Of a stretch of 64,000 nt of DNA, positions 6,478-15,892 are shown in pieces. This DNA is from Gemmatimonadota bacterium (GTDB lineage: Bacteria > Latescibacterota > UBA2968 > GCA-2709665): the NCBI GenBank assembly GCA_028877215.1, contig JAPPFJ010000029.1, positions 124,001-188,000 of the forward strand, read 5' to 3'. The position numbers and the translations under genes were made by a program. How positions within the stretch are numbered: the stretch's first letter is position 1; each line of letters starts with the position of its first letter. The notes under the pieces were generated by a model. The model searched no databases and was not told where the DNA came from. It saw only the letters and a program-made list of their open reading frames with translations.

Positions 6478-8691
6478 TCAGTTCGTCAGCTGCCGCGCAC
6501 CCTTCGCCGACTGTCTCTCTCTTTCGCGCCGGGCGCTCCGTTTCGCTCGCGTCTTTTCGTGCATCAGCCAGCCGTACCTCTGGAGTGTCGTTTCTTGCAT
6601 CTTTTTCGCCGCTGTAAGTTTTCTGTATCTGGCCAGATACTGTGCACCCTGCGCCGTCAGGCCCGCGTGGATCAGGCCCACGTAGATCCCTGCCGTAACC
6701 CGGGAATCGACGATTTTGCGAAGTTCTCTCTGCGCGTCGGCGATCCTGCCCTCAGCAAGATATACTTCTCGCAGCAGGAGACGTCCCAGCGCGAATTCCG
6801 GCTTTACGTCCAGGCTGCGCTTGAACGCATTCTCGGCCTGTCTCCAGGCCCTGCGATGGTAGGCATTCACGCCCTCACTGACGTACCTGTCAGGTAGCGC
6901 AGGATCATTTCGGATTTCAGCTATCCACTTCTCCAGGATGCCCTCCACATACTCACTTGTCCGCCGGTAGACCGAGACTGTGGGATGATCGAACGCGGTC
7001 GTGGTCGGTTCGGCATCCGTTTCGGAATAGGTAAATCCAAGGATTTCCGGATGCACTTTGAACTGCGCGACCCGCTCGAATCCCAGGCTTTCCTCCGCCA
7101 GGCGTCGGTAGTAGGTGTGAGCGATCGGGAATCGTCTTGGCACCTTCATGAACGGCCGCATCCGATTCTCCTCGATCAGGACGATCCAATTGACGTCCGC
7201 CAGCCGGTTCTGGACGAACTCGACGTGCGCCTCGAAGGGCAGGTTGCCTTTGGCATGTAAGAACCAGGCCGCTTCGTCCAGCTTTCGCCTGTATCGGTCG
7301 GCCGGCGCCATCCAGGACGTCGGATATCCGCCCCGCTCCGTCAGCACGCCGGCCCCGTCGGGGATATTCCGCTTAATCCATTCTGCGGCCTCGAAGCGGC
7401 TGCTGGAACGGTAGACCCGGGACGTGGCGATGCCGTAGGCGGCCGTCGGAATGACCACAAGCGCCACGGGCAGCACGTAAACCCAGGTCATGTTCACGCG
7501 CGAGCGGATCCATCCCGCGGCCTCCATGCAGGCCCACGCGCCCATCACCGACATAAGGGGTTGCATGGCCGTGGTATACCTCAGGGGTTTGGTGTGTAAT
7601 CCGCCGACCATAATGAAATAGGGGACCAGCCACGCCAGCAGAATCCACCATCCTCTCTGCCGCCTCCAGACGGCCAGCGCCACGCCGCACAGGGCCGCGA
7701 TTTCCAGGGGCGTTCCCAGCGCATAGCGGAAGAGGTGCGTGAAGAAGAACAAATAGGGTGTGGTGGCGAAATCGTAAAGCCCCCAGATGCGGATCGCCTC
7801 CCCCTTCGCAACCTTCATGCTGGGCAGGAAATTCCGCATGTCTTTCGAGCTCAGGAATTCACCGGGCTTCAGAAGAAGGGGTTCGCAGATCACGGCGACC
7901 GCGACCACGACCCCGCCGCAAAGCAGCGCTCTCGGTGTAAACGCCCCCTTCAGCCGGCTCCAGAGCCATAGGGACCCCGCTGCCATCCAATGCGACCTGC
8001 GCTTCCGCTTCCCGTGATGATCTATGGCGGTCTCCACCGGCGCCTCGGGTTTCCACACGTGCGCCAGCAGAAAAGGCAGGCACAGCATTCCCGCCATCAG
8101 CCGGGTGCCTGCCGCCATTCCGCACACCAGTCCGCAGATCAGGTAGGGTTGAGTGCGGTCCGAAGGCAGTTTCAGGATCATGTAGACGCCCAGTGTGGTC
8201 CATAACGCCAGCGTAACGTCCACGGTATAGAAATGGCACTGCTGAACGTGCCCGGCGCAGAAGGCCAGAAAGGCCGCGCTCAGGACCCCTGTCCAGATTC
8301 CGGCCAGATGCCGGCCGATGGCGAATACGACCCATACGGTCAGGATGCCCAGCGTCGCTGAGATCCCCCGGCCCATGAGATGCGTGAATCTCACCGACCG
8401 GTTGTCGTCTTTGACGAACGGTTCGATGCCCACGACGAAACCGGCGCCTTGGGCCAGTATCCACAGGACGTAGGCCGGGCCCTTGGCATAGGCCGTTACC
8501 GCTCTCGTTACCTCCTCCCCCACCAACCCGGCGCTCTCGACAACCGTGCGTTCGTCCGGATGAAAGGCGTGAAACCTGCCGGTTTCGGGATCGGTTCCCC
8601 AGCTTATCCCGTAGAACCTCAGAAGCGCCGATGCGGCCAGGATCAAGACAAGGAGTGCGTATGCGTTCCGATTTTTGTTGATGATGGACAT
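6478..8691 (-). CDS. ArnT/PMT-like membrane glycosyltransferase with TPR tail
   Basis: The ATG at 8691 is used because a GGAAG precedes it; the frame extends further upstream without support. About 737 residues. The first two-thirds is a polytopic membrane domain (roughly ten hydrophobic segments from residue 12 to about 430). An early HPDER motif follows the first helix, as in GT39/GT83 dolichyl- or polyprenyl-phosphate-sugar transferases. The last 150 residues contain helical repeats (YHRRAWRQAENAFKRSLDVK, ALGRLLLREVYLAEGRI) that read as TPRs. It probably moves a sugar from a lipid carrier onto a protein or glycan outside the cytoplasmic membrane. The GT2 gene 22 bp upstream on the same strand is a likely supplier of the lipid-linked sugar. 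Confidence 0.75.
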   Translation of the reverse strand: MSIINKNRNAYALLVLILAASALLRFYGISWGTDPETGRFHAFHPDERTVVESAGLVGEEVTRAVTAYAKGPAYVLWILAQGAGFVVGIEPFVKDDNRSVRFTHLMGRGISATLGILTVWVVFAIGRHLAGIWTGVLSAAFLAFCAGHVQQCHFYTVDVTLALWTTLGVYMILKLPSDRTQPYLICGLVCGMAAGTRLMAGMLCLPFLLAHVWKPEAPVETAIDHHGKRKRRSHWMAAGSLWLWSRLKGAFTPRALLCGGVVVAVAVICEPLLLKPGEFLSSKDMRNFLPSMKVAKGEAIRIWGLYDFATTPYLFFFTHLFRYALGTPLEIAALCGVALAVWRRQRGWWILLAWLVPYFIMVGGLHTKPLRYTTAMQPLMSVMGAWACMEAAGWIRSRVNMTWVYVLPVALVVIPTAAYGIATSRVYRSSSRFEAAEWIKRNIPDGAGVLTERGGYPTSWMAPADRYRRKLDEAAWFLHAKGNLPFEAHVEFVQNRLADVNWIVLIEENRMRPFMKVPRRFPIAHTYYRRLAEESLGFERVAQFKVHPEILGFTYSETDAEPTTTAFDHPTVSVYRRTSEYVEGILEKWIAEIRNDPALPDRYVSEGVNAYHRRAWRQAENAFKRSLDVKPEFALGRLLLREVYLAEGRIADAQRELRKIVDSRVTAGIYVGLIHAGLTAQGAQYLARYRKLTAAKKMQETTLQRYGWLMHEKTRAKRSARRERERQSAKGARQLTN

Positions 8692-8713
8692 ACTTCCAGT
8701 ATAAATTATGTAT

Positions 8714-9457
8714 TTATCGATATTTACGGATAATATCAACCATGCCGAAGGTGGCGATAACGAAATCGCGAATTCTGATTTTCGACCCCGCCGCGTCCCT
8801 CCATTCCGAGAGCGGGACTTCGTACACGATGTCCCGCACCTGCGGTCGCTCGGTGCCCGTTCTGGCGCGCATCAGTCTCGCGATGATTTCAACGTCGAAA
8901 ATCCATCGGCTGGCGAAGGGTTCCCGAAAGAGGACGGGCAGGTCCGGCGTTACCCTGAAGAGTTTCGCGCCGCATTGCGTGTCGTAGACATCCACGCGGA
9001 GAAACAGGGAAGCTGTAATTGCGAAAAGCCTCCCCAGCAGGTGCCTCAGCCGGTTGCGCCGGATCGCCCTGCCCAGGAGGCGTACCCTCGCGCCGAAGGC
9101 CATTTCGATTTCCGGCCTGCCGTCCAGGACGCCGCGGAACTCCCGGATGGCTTCCAGGGGTGTGGCGAGATCTGCGTCCCAGAAACCGACGTAGTCGGGA
9201 TCGGACTCGAGCGCTGCGAGGAAGCCGTGCCTTACCGCTTCGCCCTTGCCCGAGTTCACCGCAAGCCTATGCACGCAGAAGGACTCGGGGTCCGACGCGC
9301 TCAGGCCACGCAGTACGCCCTCCGTGGCGTCCGTGCTTCCGTCGTCGACGAATAGAAACCTGATGCCGTGCGTCCGCCTGACGAACCCCTTGAACGCCTC
9401 GACGGGAAGCCGTTCGGCTTCGTTATAGCACGGGACGACGATGATCGTATCCGACAT
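8714..9457 (-). CDS. GT2 family glycosyltransferase (polyprenyl-phosphate sugar synthase-like)
   Basis: 247 residues beginning MSDTIIVVPCYNEAERLPVE, with FLFVDDGSTDATEG and VGFWDADLATP. This is the GT-A fold of dolichyl-phosphate glucosyl/mannosyltransferases, where the DADL motif coordinates the nucleotide sugar. No C-terminal transmembrane anchor is visible, which fits the soluble or peripheral DPG/DPM-synthase type. It would charge a polyprenyl phosphate with a hexose for the membrane glycosyltransferase encoded next. No clear Shine-Dalgarno site was found before the ATG. Confidence 0.8.
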   Translation of the reverse strand: MSDTIIVVPCYNEAERLPVEAFKGFVRRTHGIRFLFVDDGSTDATEGVLRGLSASDPESFCVHRLAVNSGKGEAVRHGFLAALESDPDYVGFWDADLATPLEAIREFRGVLDGRPEIEMAFGARVRLLGRAIRRNRLRHLLGRLFAITASLFLRVDVYDTQCGAKLFRVTPDLPVLFREPFASRWIFDVEIIARLMRARTGTERPQVRDIVYEVPLSEWRDAAGSKIRIRDFVIATFGMVDIIRKYR

Positions 9458-9561
9458 GGGATTTCACACGTGACGACGAACTGCGGAAAGCAGAAAATAC
9501 AACGCTTAACCCACACAGAGACGCAAAGACACAAAGGGAAAAACAAGCGATCAGCAAAAAG

Positions 9562-9925
9562 CGGGTAGACGTAAGCCGGTAGACGGGAGAAGAGATCATT
9601 GCCGATCTATTCCTCCTTTACGCCTCCGGCATAAGTTAAAGCCCAACGAGGCGAGCCATCTCTAACCTCTTACGTCTAACGTCTCACCACATTTAGGCGA
9701 CCTCTCCACCCGGCCCCTCAATAGCAGGGAGACGCAATACGTTAGACGGGAGAGATTTCTTGCCTTGTAAGGTCTCTTCTCGTGCCGGAGGCAAGAAGGA
9801 ATAAAATATCGGGCAAGGACTTCCTCTACCGTCTTACCTCTAACGTCTCCCCGCATCTCATCTACCCTCTCCCCTCTCACCGCCTTTCTTCTACCGTCTT
9901 ACGTCTAACGTCTCACCGCATTTAG
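9562..9925. repeat. R1 palindromic repeats, two adjacent copies plus an extra arm
   Basis: Copy one is 9562-9688 and copy two 9724-9855; a third right arm follows at about 9893-9925. Each copy has a left arm rich in GTAGACG/GTAAGACG/GGGAGAG. A central segment resembling TTGCCTTGTAAGG...CGTGCCGGAGGCAA follows, then a right arm with CGTCTTACGTCT that is complementary to the left. The same family is found at 11750-11881, 32330-32543, 42585-42782 and 48154-48310. Copy one is preceded by ATCAGCAAAAAGCGG, also seen before the copy at 32330, which may mark the element's left end. Confidence 0.75.
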
Positions 9926-10070
9926 GCGACCTCTCTCCCCGGCCCTCTCTCCTAAAGGAAAGAGGGAGAAAGGCCGGACATCGCCTGGCCGATTTTCTAT
10001 AGAAACTCTCATTGAAAGTAAATCGCCATCCCGGAACGTTTGCAGGCCTGGTCCACCCACCCGATACCGT

Positions 10071-10092
10071 CCCCCTTCCTTCAGGAAGGGGG
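10071..10092. repeat. CCCCCTTCC/GGAAGGGGG hairpin repeat
   Basis: A perfect 9-bp stem around TTCA lies in the intergenic space before the LarA-like gene, followed by GCCAGGGGGTAGG. A similar purine/pyrimidine hairpin (CTCTCTCC...GGAAAGAGGGAGA) precedes it at about 9948-9971. Neither has a U-tract, so repeat-element debris is more likely than a terminator. The rest of 10093-10386 shows no convincing gene. Confidence 0.5.
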
Positions 10093-10386
10093 CCAGGGGG
10101 TAGGTCCGGTGCAACGCGCCATCTGGTACGGGCAATATAGCGTAACCGAATTGGTGTGTCAATGCAATCACCTGACGCGAAAGCCAATGTACGTAAGCCC
10201 GCCCACCCGCTTCAGCGAGCAGGATTCGACCCGCCCGGCATGCCCTCAACCGGTATGTGCGTGCCGCCGCCGGCCGGGGTTCGGGACCGCCTGCCGGGCT
10301 TGACAAAGGGTTGTGGAGGCCGTAGATTTCGCGGCGACGTGAGGCGCCGGGCGAAGGACCTGGAGCCTTCGGATCCGGAGGTCATG

Positions 10387-11664
10387 ATGGTCGCGGATGA
10401 ACATCGGGTCGACGTGGCGTTCGGCCACGGCAGCGTATCCGTCTATGCCGATCCGGAACTGGCGGATTGGGAGGTGATCCGGCCTGCCTTCGAGGCCGCC
10501 TTGCCGGACGCGAAACGCCAGTTCATGCAGGCGATTGATAATCCGGTGGAATGCAGGCCGCTTCGGGAGATCGTCTCGCCCGGAGACAGGGTGGTCATCG
10601 TAACCTCGGACGGTACGCGCGCGGTGCCCAACCGGCAGTTGATACCCTGGATTGTCGAGGCCCTGCCGGTCCCCTCTGAGAACGTCACGGTGTTGCTGGG
10701 AAACGGCACGCATCGGGCAAATACGGATGAAGAAATCGCCGGAATGTTCGGCGCTGAGGTTGCCGGCCGGTTGAGGATACAGAATCACGACGCATACGAC
10801 AGATCGGAAAACGTGCACCTGGGAAATTCCGGCTGTGGCACGGACGTGTGGCTGGACAGGGCGTACGTGGAAGCGGACAGGCGGATTGTGGTAGGATTCA
10901 TAGAGCCCCATTTCTTCGCGGGTTTCTCGGGCGGTCCGAAGGGCGTGGCGCCGGGCGTGGCGGGAATCGAGACGATCTATCGGCTGCATCGGTCCCAGCT
11001 GATCTCGGACCCGAAGAGCACGTGGGGTGTCCTCGACGGGAACCCCCTGCAGCGGGAGGTGCGCGAAGCCGTGGCGCTTTGCCCGCCCGATTTCCTGGTG
11101 AACGTGACGCTGAACGGGGAAAAGGAGATTTCGGGGCTTTACGTCGGAGACTATCTGGAAGCGCATCGGCGGGGGTGCGCCGAGGCGCGGGCGGCCTCGA
11201 TGGCCCCGGTCGAGAAGCCGTTCCAGGTCGTGCTGACGTCGAATAGCGGATATCCGCTGGATCAGAACCTCTACCAGGCCGTCAAGGGCATGTCGGCGGC
11301 CGCCCGCATCGCTGAAGACGGCGGAATCGTGCTCGTCGCCAGCGAGTGCAGCGATGGGGTACCGGATCACGGCAACTTCGCCGAGTTGATGCGGGCCGGG
11401 GTGGGTCCGCAGGACGTCCTTCAGGCGGTGCACGACCGGGAGCCCATACTCGACCAGTGGCAGGCGCAGACCCTGGCCGCCATCCTGGGGAGGGTTGAAG
11501 TCGGGGTATATTCCAGTATGGCGCGAGCCGATATAGAGGCGTGCAAGCTGGCCGCCGTGGATGATCTGGACGCAGCCCTCCGCGAGAGGGTCCTGGCGAT
11601 CGGCCGCGGCGCGCGGGTGGCGGTGCTGCCGGACGGCCCTCTGACCATCCCGTATCTTGTTTGA
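10387..11664 (+). CDS. larA: LarA-like nickel-dependent racemase homologue
   Basis: 425 residues from the ATG at 10387, which is 5 nt after GGAGGT; an ATG one codon earlier is possible, while the longer open frame upstream is not protein-like. The N-terminus has VDVAFGHGSVSVYAD, the strand found in LarA. The Rossmann-like half has VLLGNGTHRANTDEE and IQNHDAYD. The signature EPHFFAGFSGGPKGVAPGVA places His at residue 175 and Lys at 185, matching the nickel-pincer ligands H174/K184 of Lactobacillus LarA. LarA proteins racemise or epimerise 2-hydroxyacids with a nickel-pincer cofactor made by LarB, LarC and LarE, none of which is in this window. The substrate may not be lactate, since LarA homologues are diverse. 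It precedes a glycan-lyase-like gene and two sugar dehydrogenases. Confidence 0.85.
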   Translation: MVADEHRVDVAFGHGSVSVYADPELADWEVIRPAFEAALPDAKRQFMQAIDNPVECRPLREIVSPGDRVVIVTSDGTRAVPNRQLIPWIVEALPVPSENVTVLLGNGTHRANTDEEIAGMFGAEVAGRLRIQNHDAYDRSENVHLGNSGCGTDVWLDRAYVEADRRIVVGFIEPHFFAGFSGGPKGVAPGVAGIETIYRLHRSQLISDPKSTWGVLDGNPLQREVREAVALCPPDFLVNVTLNGEKEISGLYVGDYLEAHRRGCAEARAASMAPVEKPFQVVLTSNSGYPLDQNLYQAVKGMSAAARIAEDGGIVLVASECSDGVPDHGNFAELMRAGVGPQDVLQAVHDREPILDQWQAQTLAAILGRVEVGVYSSMARADIEACKLAAVDDLDAALRERVLAIGRGARVAVLPDGPLTIPYLV

Positions 11665-11749
11665 ACACACAGGGACCAATGGGATTTGGGGCTGTATACG
11701 TCAGGTCACTGTACGTGAACGGGACCTCTCCCTGTGGCCCTTCAGTAGC

Positions 11750-11881
11750 GGGTAGACGTGAGACGTGAGACGGGAGAGATTGCCTGCCTTGTGAGGACTC
11801 TTTTCGTGCCGAAGGCAAGGAGTAAGAATATATCGGGCAAGGATTTCTTCTAACGTCTTACCTCTTCCCTCTACCCGCATT
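11750..11881. repeat. R1 palindromic repeat copy
   Basis: The left arm GGGTAGACGTGAGACGTGAG, the core TTGCCTGCCTTGTGAGGAC...CGTGCCGAAGGCAAGG and the right arm TAACGTCTTACC...TCTACCCGCAT are the same arrangement as the copies at 9562 and 48154. It fills the gap between the LarA-like gene and the lyase-like gene. Confidence 0.75.
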
Positions 11882-11969
11882 CGGGTTCTTTGTGGCCAAT
11901 TAAACGGCCTTCTCGCGTTCGCCGGAAGAACGTGGTTCAAGCAGAAAAACTCAGGAGAAGGATTAAATC

Positions 11970-14507
11970 ATGCAGGATCCGATGGCAATCAGGCTGCAGG
12001 TGGTGGAATCCGCGGGCGTCGCGAGGCGCGGTTGGCCCGTGACGAGAGGAGTCCCGCTTCCCGCGGGCGCGATCTCCGATCCGTCCCTGCTGGGTGTGAA
12101 AGATGCGGACGGCCGCTCAGTAACCGCACAGTTCCGCGTGTTGAGTCGATGGCCTGACGGGAGTCTGAAGTGGGTCCTGACGGATTTTCAGGCGGATGTG
12201 CCGGCTGGCGGCGAGTCGACTTATACGGTGTGTCAGAACAACGTCGGGGCCGGGCAAGGTGACCAGGTCCATGTTCGCGAAGATGTCGATAGATTGGTCG
12301 TATCAACGGGTCCCCTCCGGTTCGCCGTGAATCGCAGGAGGTTCTCTCTTGTGGAAACGGCGGCGCTGGGGCGGACGGAACCGAACGGGTCATTTGTCCC
12401 GGAAGTGGAAGTCGCGGGCCCAGGCGGCGACGCCTGGGTGCGTATCCGCGAGTCGTTTCTGGACGATGAAGGAAAGCGATACGTCTACGGGATGGGCGGC
12501 GATTGCCTGGCATCCCTCGCGGAGTCCGTGTACGACGTGAGCGTGGAGGAGGCCGGTCCGCTCAGGGCCGTGATCCGGTGTGAGGGCGCATTCGAGGCCG
12601 ATCTGCCGATGCACCATTACGCGGGGTATCGGCCGTTTCGTTTTGTGACGCGAATCTACGCCTACGCGGGCCGGACCGAGTTGCGCGTGCTGCACACCGT
12701 GATCGCCGCCTGCAATCCGAGAGAGACGGAAATCGAGGAAATCGGGCTGCGGGTCCCGGTCTCGCTGTCCGGTTCTGTGAATTACCGGGTCGCCGCGAGC
12801 CGGGAGATCGCCGGAACGGCAGCCGCCGGTGACTCGCTGCTGCTTTCCCAGCGGCTTCACAATCACTTTCGTCTGGACCGCCGTCAGGGCCGGCGCACGG
12901 GAACCCTTGCAGAAGGAGACCGCACGGAGGGCTGGATCGCCTGCGACGACGCCCGGGTGGGCCTTGGCGTCGGCCTGCGCTATATGCCGGAGGAATTTCC
13001 AAAAGCGCTCGGGCTTTCCGGCGCGGGCGGCGGAATCGACGTATATTGCTGGAAGGATCCCGACGGGAAATGCCTTTCGCTGAAGCGGTACTCGGAAGCC
13101 GTGGCGTGGGATGAGGGCGAAGGCGTCTATTCGGATGGCACCGGTACTTCCAAGACCACGGAGTTCTTCATCAGTTTCTACCGGGCATCCGACGAAGCGG
13201 ACGTCCCGGGGCGCCTGAGAGGCTGGCTGCGGGCGCCGCACGTATCCGTGGATCCGGCGTGGATGGCGGCCTGCGAGGCGACGGGAGGCTTTCAACCCGT
13301 CGACAAGGCACGTTTTCCGAAATCAGAGCGGATGATGTCGGGCTTTATCGACTGGCTGCGTCGCAATATCGAGCTGGGCGCATGGTACGGTTATCACGAC
13401 TGGGGCGATGCGCTGGTGGCCTGGGACCAGGGCACGGACGACTGGCGATTCTACGGCCGATGGGGCTGGTGCAACAGCGAATGGGATCCGAGGCACGGCG
13501 TATGGGTGCAGTATATGCGTACCGGTCGCGCGGATGACTTTCTGCTGGGCGAAGCGATGACCCGTCATTCGACGGACGTGGATACCTGCCATTATCACCC
13601 GTTCAGGCCCTATATGGTGGGTGGTTGTTTTCGGCACAGCGTGGACCATTTCGGTGATGAGAGTTGCGCGTCACACACGTTTCTAGATGGATGGATGGAC
13701 TATTATTACCTGACCGGGGACCTGCGGACGCTGGAGGTGATCCGCGAGGCCGGCGAGTTTCTGCTGCGCTACAGGTGGACCGAAGACCCGGCATACAGTT
13801 TCAGCCTGCGCAGCATTGCGAATGCGCTGCGAGGCCTGCTCTACGTATATGAAGCCACGGGCGAGGAGCGGTTCAAGACGCGTGCGCTTGCCGTGTACGA
13901 GGTGATTGCGCGAGGCCAGAACGACGATGGAAGCTGGCACAAGCGGTTCCAGGTTGCCACGGCGGAACGGCTGTCGGACCAGAGGCCCTATGGCATGGCC
14001 ACCGAGGGCACGACGCTGGCCGTTGAAATGGGTACGGCGGCGCCGTTTACCGACGCCGAGTTTCGCAAGTTGAGAGGCGATGCAAAGACCACGCATCGGG
14101 TCTTGCCGGTCTCGGAGCAGAAGGGTTACCAGACGCATTACCTGATGGTCGGGCTGGAATTGCTTCACCGCCTCACGAACCGGGAAGACGTGGCGAAAGC
14201 CTACCGTCGGGCAGTCGACTGGTTCTGCGGTCATCCGGACGGGCCGGATGCGCAGAAGGCCATCCAGGAGCGATACGGCGGCGTCCTGTGCCGGCACCTT
14301 GGTTACGCGTACCGGATGACGGGGGACCGGAGTTATCTGGAGATCGGTCAGGCGGTTTTGAAGGTCCTGATCGAAGGCCAGGACTGGGGAGACGATCCGA
14401 AACGCCGCGGGGCGGTGGAAATGAGTCCCATGCACATCAGTCTGCTGTTTTTCGGCGTGCCCTATTTTCTCGGTGCGTTGTCCCACGCGGAAATGGGAGA
14501 GGAATGA
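11970..14507 (+). CDS. Exo-rhamnogalacturonan-lyase-like / YetA-like protein
   Basis: 845 residues from an ATG with AGGAGAAGG 9 nt upstream. The N-terminal domain, with RRGWPVTRGVPLPAGAISDP, SRWPDGSLKWVLTDFQADVP and the beta-rich region after it, is the pattern of PcRGLX/YetA-type exo-rhamnogalacturonan lyase proteins. The second half (from about residue 450) is an alpha/alpha toroid-like region with WYGYHDWGDALVAWDQG, GGCFRHSVDHFG and FLDGWMDYYYLTGD. Related enzymes remove terminal sugars from rhamnose/uronic-acid polysaccharides by elimination. No signal peptide is visible. With the heparinase-like gene at 4.6 kb and the two dehydrogenases that follow, it suggests breakdown of an acidic polysaccharide. 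Confidence 0.7.
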   Translation: MQDPMAIRLQVVESAGVARRGWPVTRGVPLPAGAISDPSLLGVKDADGRSVTAQFRVLSRWPDGSLKWVLTDFQADVPAGGESTYTVCQNNVGAGQGDQVHVREDVDRLVVSTGPLRFAVNRRRFSLVETAALGRTEPNGSFVPEVEVAGPGGDAWVRIRESFLDDEGKRYVYGMGGDCLASLAESVYDVSVEEAGPLRAVIRCEGAFEADLPMHHYAGYRPFRFVTRIYAYAGRTELRVLHTVIAACNPRETEIEEIGLRVPVSLSGSVNYRVAASREIAGTAAAGDSLLLSQRLHNHFRLDRRQGRRTGTLAEGDRTEGWIACDDARVGLGVGLRYMPEEFPKALGLSGAGGGIDVYCWKDPDGKCLSLKRYSEAVAWDEGEGVYSDGTGTSKTTEFFISFYRASDEADVPGRLRGWLRAPHVSVDPAWMAACEATGGFQPVDKARFPKSERMMSGFIDWLRRNIELGAWYGYHDWGDALVAWDQGTDDWRFYGRWGWCNSEWDPRHGVWVQYMRTGRADDFLLGEAMTRHSTDVDTCHYHPFRPYMVGGCFRHSVDHFGDESCASHTFLDGWMDYYYLTGDLRTLEVIREAGEFLLRYRWTEDPAYSFSLRSIANALRGLLYVYEATGEERFKTRALAVYEVIARGQNDDGSWHKRFQVATAERLSDQRPYGMATEGTTLAVEMGTAAPFTDAEFRKLRGDAKTTHRVLPVSEQKGYQTHYLMVGLELLHRLTNREDVAKAYRRAVDWFCGHPDGPDAQKAIQERYGGVLCRHLGYAYRMTGDRSYLEIGQAVLKVLIEGQDWGDDPKRRGAVEMSPMHISLLFFGVPYFLGALSHAEMGEE

Positions 14508-14594
14508 CGAAGACCGCGGTGTCGTCCCTGCGGGTACGTATCGCGGGAGACGCACGGGTTGGAAGACGATAACCAGCGAATGGAGGTCGTAGAA

Positions 14595-15683
14595 ATGGCC
14601 GGTACGGGACGTGTCCGGGTGGGCATTCTGGGTCAGGGGCGCAGCGGCCGCGATATTCACGCGGAATGGCTGTGCCGCTGCCCTGAGAAATATACCATAG
14701 CAGCCGTGTCGGATCTGCTGCGAGACCGCCGCGACCGCGCGGTACGCGAGTTCGGGTGCGACGCATACGCGGACTATAAAGACGTGCTGGCGCGTGAGGA
14801 CGTCGACCTGGTCGTCAACGCATTGCCCAGCCATCTGCATGCGCAAAGTACCGTGGAAGCGTTCCGGGCCGGCCGTCACGTCGTCTGTGAAAAGCCCGTG
14901 GCGGCAAGCACCGGGGACTTTCGCCGCATGGTGGCTGCGTCCCGGCGTTCCGGCAGAATCCTCGCGCCGTTTCAGCAATCCAGGTACGCGCCGCATTTTC
15001 AGCAAATACGCAGGGTGATCGATTCAGGCGTTCTGGGCCGGATCGTGCAGATCCGCATCGCGTTCAACGGATTCGCGCGCCGGTGGGACTGGCAGACGTT
15101 GCAGGAATTCAAGGGCGGCAACCTTCTGAATACCGGGCCGCATCCGATGGACCAGGCGCTCTGCCTGCTGGATTGGAAGAAGCCCGCCGTACAATGCATC
15201 ATGGACCGGACGAATACGTATGGAGACGCGGAGGACCACGTAAAGGTGCTGCTGCGGCGGAAGGGGTCTCCCACGATCGATCTGGAGATATCCTCGTGTG
15301 ACGCCTGGTCCGGAGACATGTACCACGTCTGCGGGACCCGCGGCGGGCTTGCCGGCGGCGCCGACGGTGTCAGGTGGCGGTTCTACGATCCGGGGGCATC
15401 GCCGAAACAGCGGCTGACGCGAACGCCGCTGCCCGGTCCGAGCTATTGCAGGGAGGAGTTGGCGTGGACCGAGGAATCGTGGGCGCCCGATGAAGCGGAG
15501 AAGGATGCGTTTACGTACATGTCCAGAGCGTTCTACGATCATTTGTACAGGGTTTTGGAGGACGGCGAGCCACTATATATCACGCCGGAACAGGTTGCCG
15601 TGCAGGTGGCGGTGATGGAAGAGTGCCACCGCCAGAACCCCCTGTCCAGACGGAAGCCAAGGGGCTGGAAAAACGGAAGTTGA
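14595..15683 (+). CDS. Gfo/Idh/MocA family oxidoreductase
   Basis: 362 residues from the ATG at 14595, preferred because GGAGGT lies 7 nt upstream. The NAD(P)-binding Rossmann start is VRVGILGQGRSGRDIHAEW. The family hallmark HVVCEKPVAAS follows the second half of the Rossmann fold. The catalytic beta-sheet domain carries GGNLLNTGPHPMDQALCLLD, the H/D region expected near the active site. Such enzymes oxidise or reduce sugars, inositols or their derivatives. The gene follows the lyase-like gene by 87 bp and precedes a second family member, suggesting sequential steps on sugars released from a polysaccharide. Confidence 0.85.
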   Translation: MAGTGRVRVGILGQGRSGRDIHAEWLCRCPEKYTIAAVSDLLRDRRDRAVREFGCDAYADYKDVLAREDVDLVVNALPSHLHAQSTVEAFRAGRHVVCEKPVAASTGDFRRMVAASRRSGRILAPFQQSRYAPHFQQIRRVIDSGVLGRIVQIRIAFNGFARRWDWQTLQEFKGGNLLNTGPHPMDQALCLLDWKKPAVQCIMDRTNTYGDAEDHVKVLLRRKGSPTIDLEISSCDAWSGDMYHVCGTRGGLAGGADGVRWRFYDPGASPKQRLTRTPLPGPSYCREELAWTEESWAPDEAEKDAFTYMSRAFYDHLYRVLEDGEPLYITPEQVAVQVAVMEECHRQNPLSRRKPRGWKNGS

Positions 15684-15790
15684 CCTTGATTCGTAAGTCT
15701 TCGCGGACGTTAATTCGAATATGTGATTGTAAATAAAGGCGATTAAAAGGCGGATTACCAGGATACACCAGGTCAGTGGACGTGAACGGA
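15684..15790. repeat. R2 intergenic repeat, copy 1
   Basis: A 107-bp sequence starting CCTTGATTCGTAAGTCTTCG immediately after the upstream stop codon recurs at 30133-30239 with about 90% identity. Weaker similarity continues to about 15875 (GCCGCGTTGC...). It contains no ORF. Confidence 0.7.
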
Positions 15791-15892
15791 AAGAATGTCC
15801 TTCCTGACGACCATGTCGGCCCGTCTCGGGAAGTTTTCTTGTGGTGCCGCGTTGCGGTTTCTTCGGAATTAACGTGAGAAAAAGGATACGGT

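Noticed and set aside
9562..9925. Possible CRISPR or small-RNA array in the repeat-rich gap
   Set aside because: The repeats are inverted arms with a conserved core and not direct repeats with unique spacers. The same unit occurs singly elsewhere.
10246..11679. Long minus-strand open frame (477 codons) opposite the LarA-like gene
   Set aside because: It is the mirror of a GC-rich coding strand: rich in Arg, His, Pro and Gly, no family motif, no ribosome site, and it overlaps a gene with clear LarA signatures.
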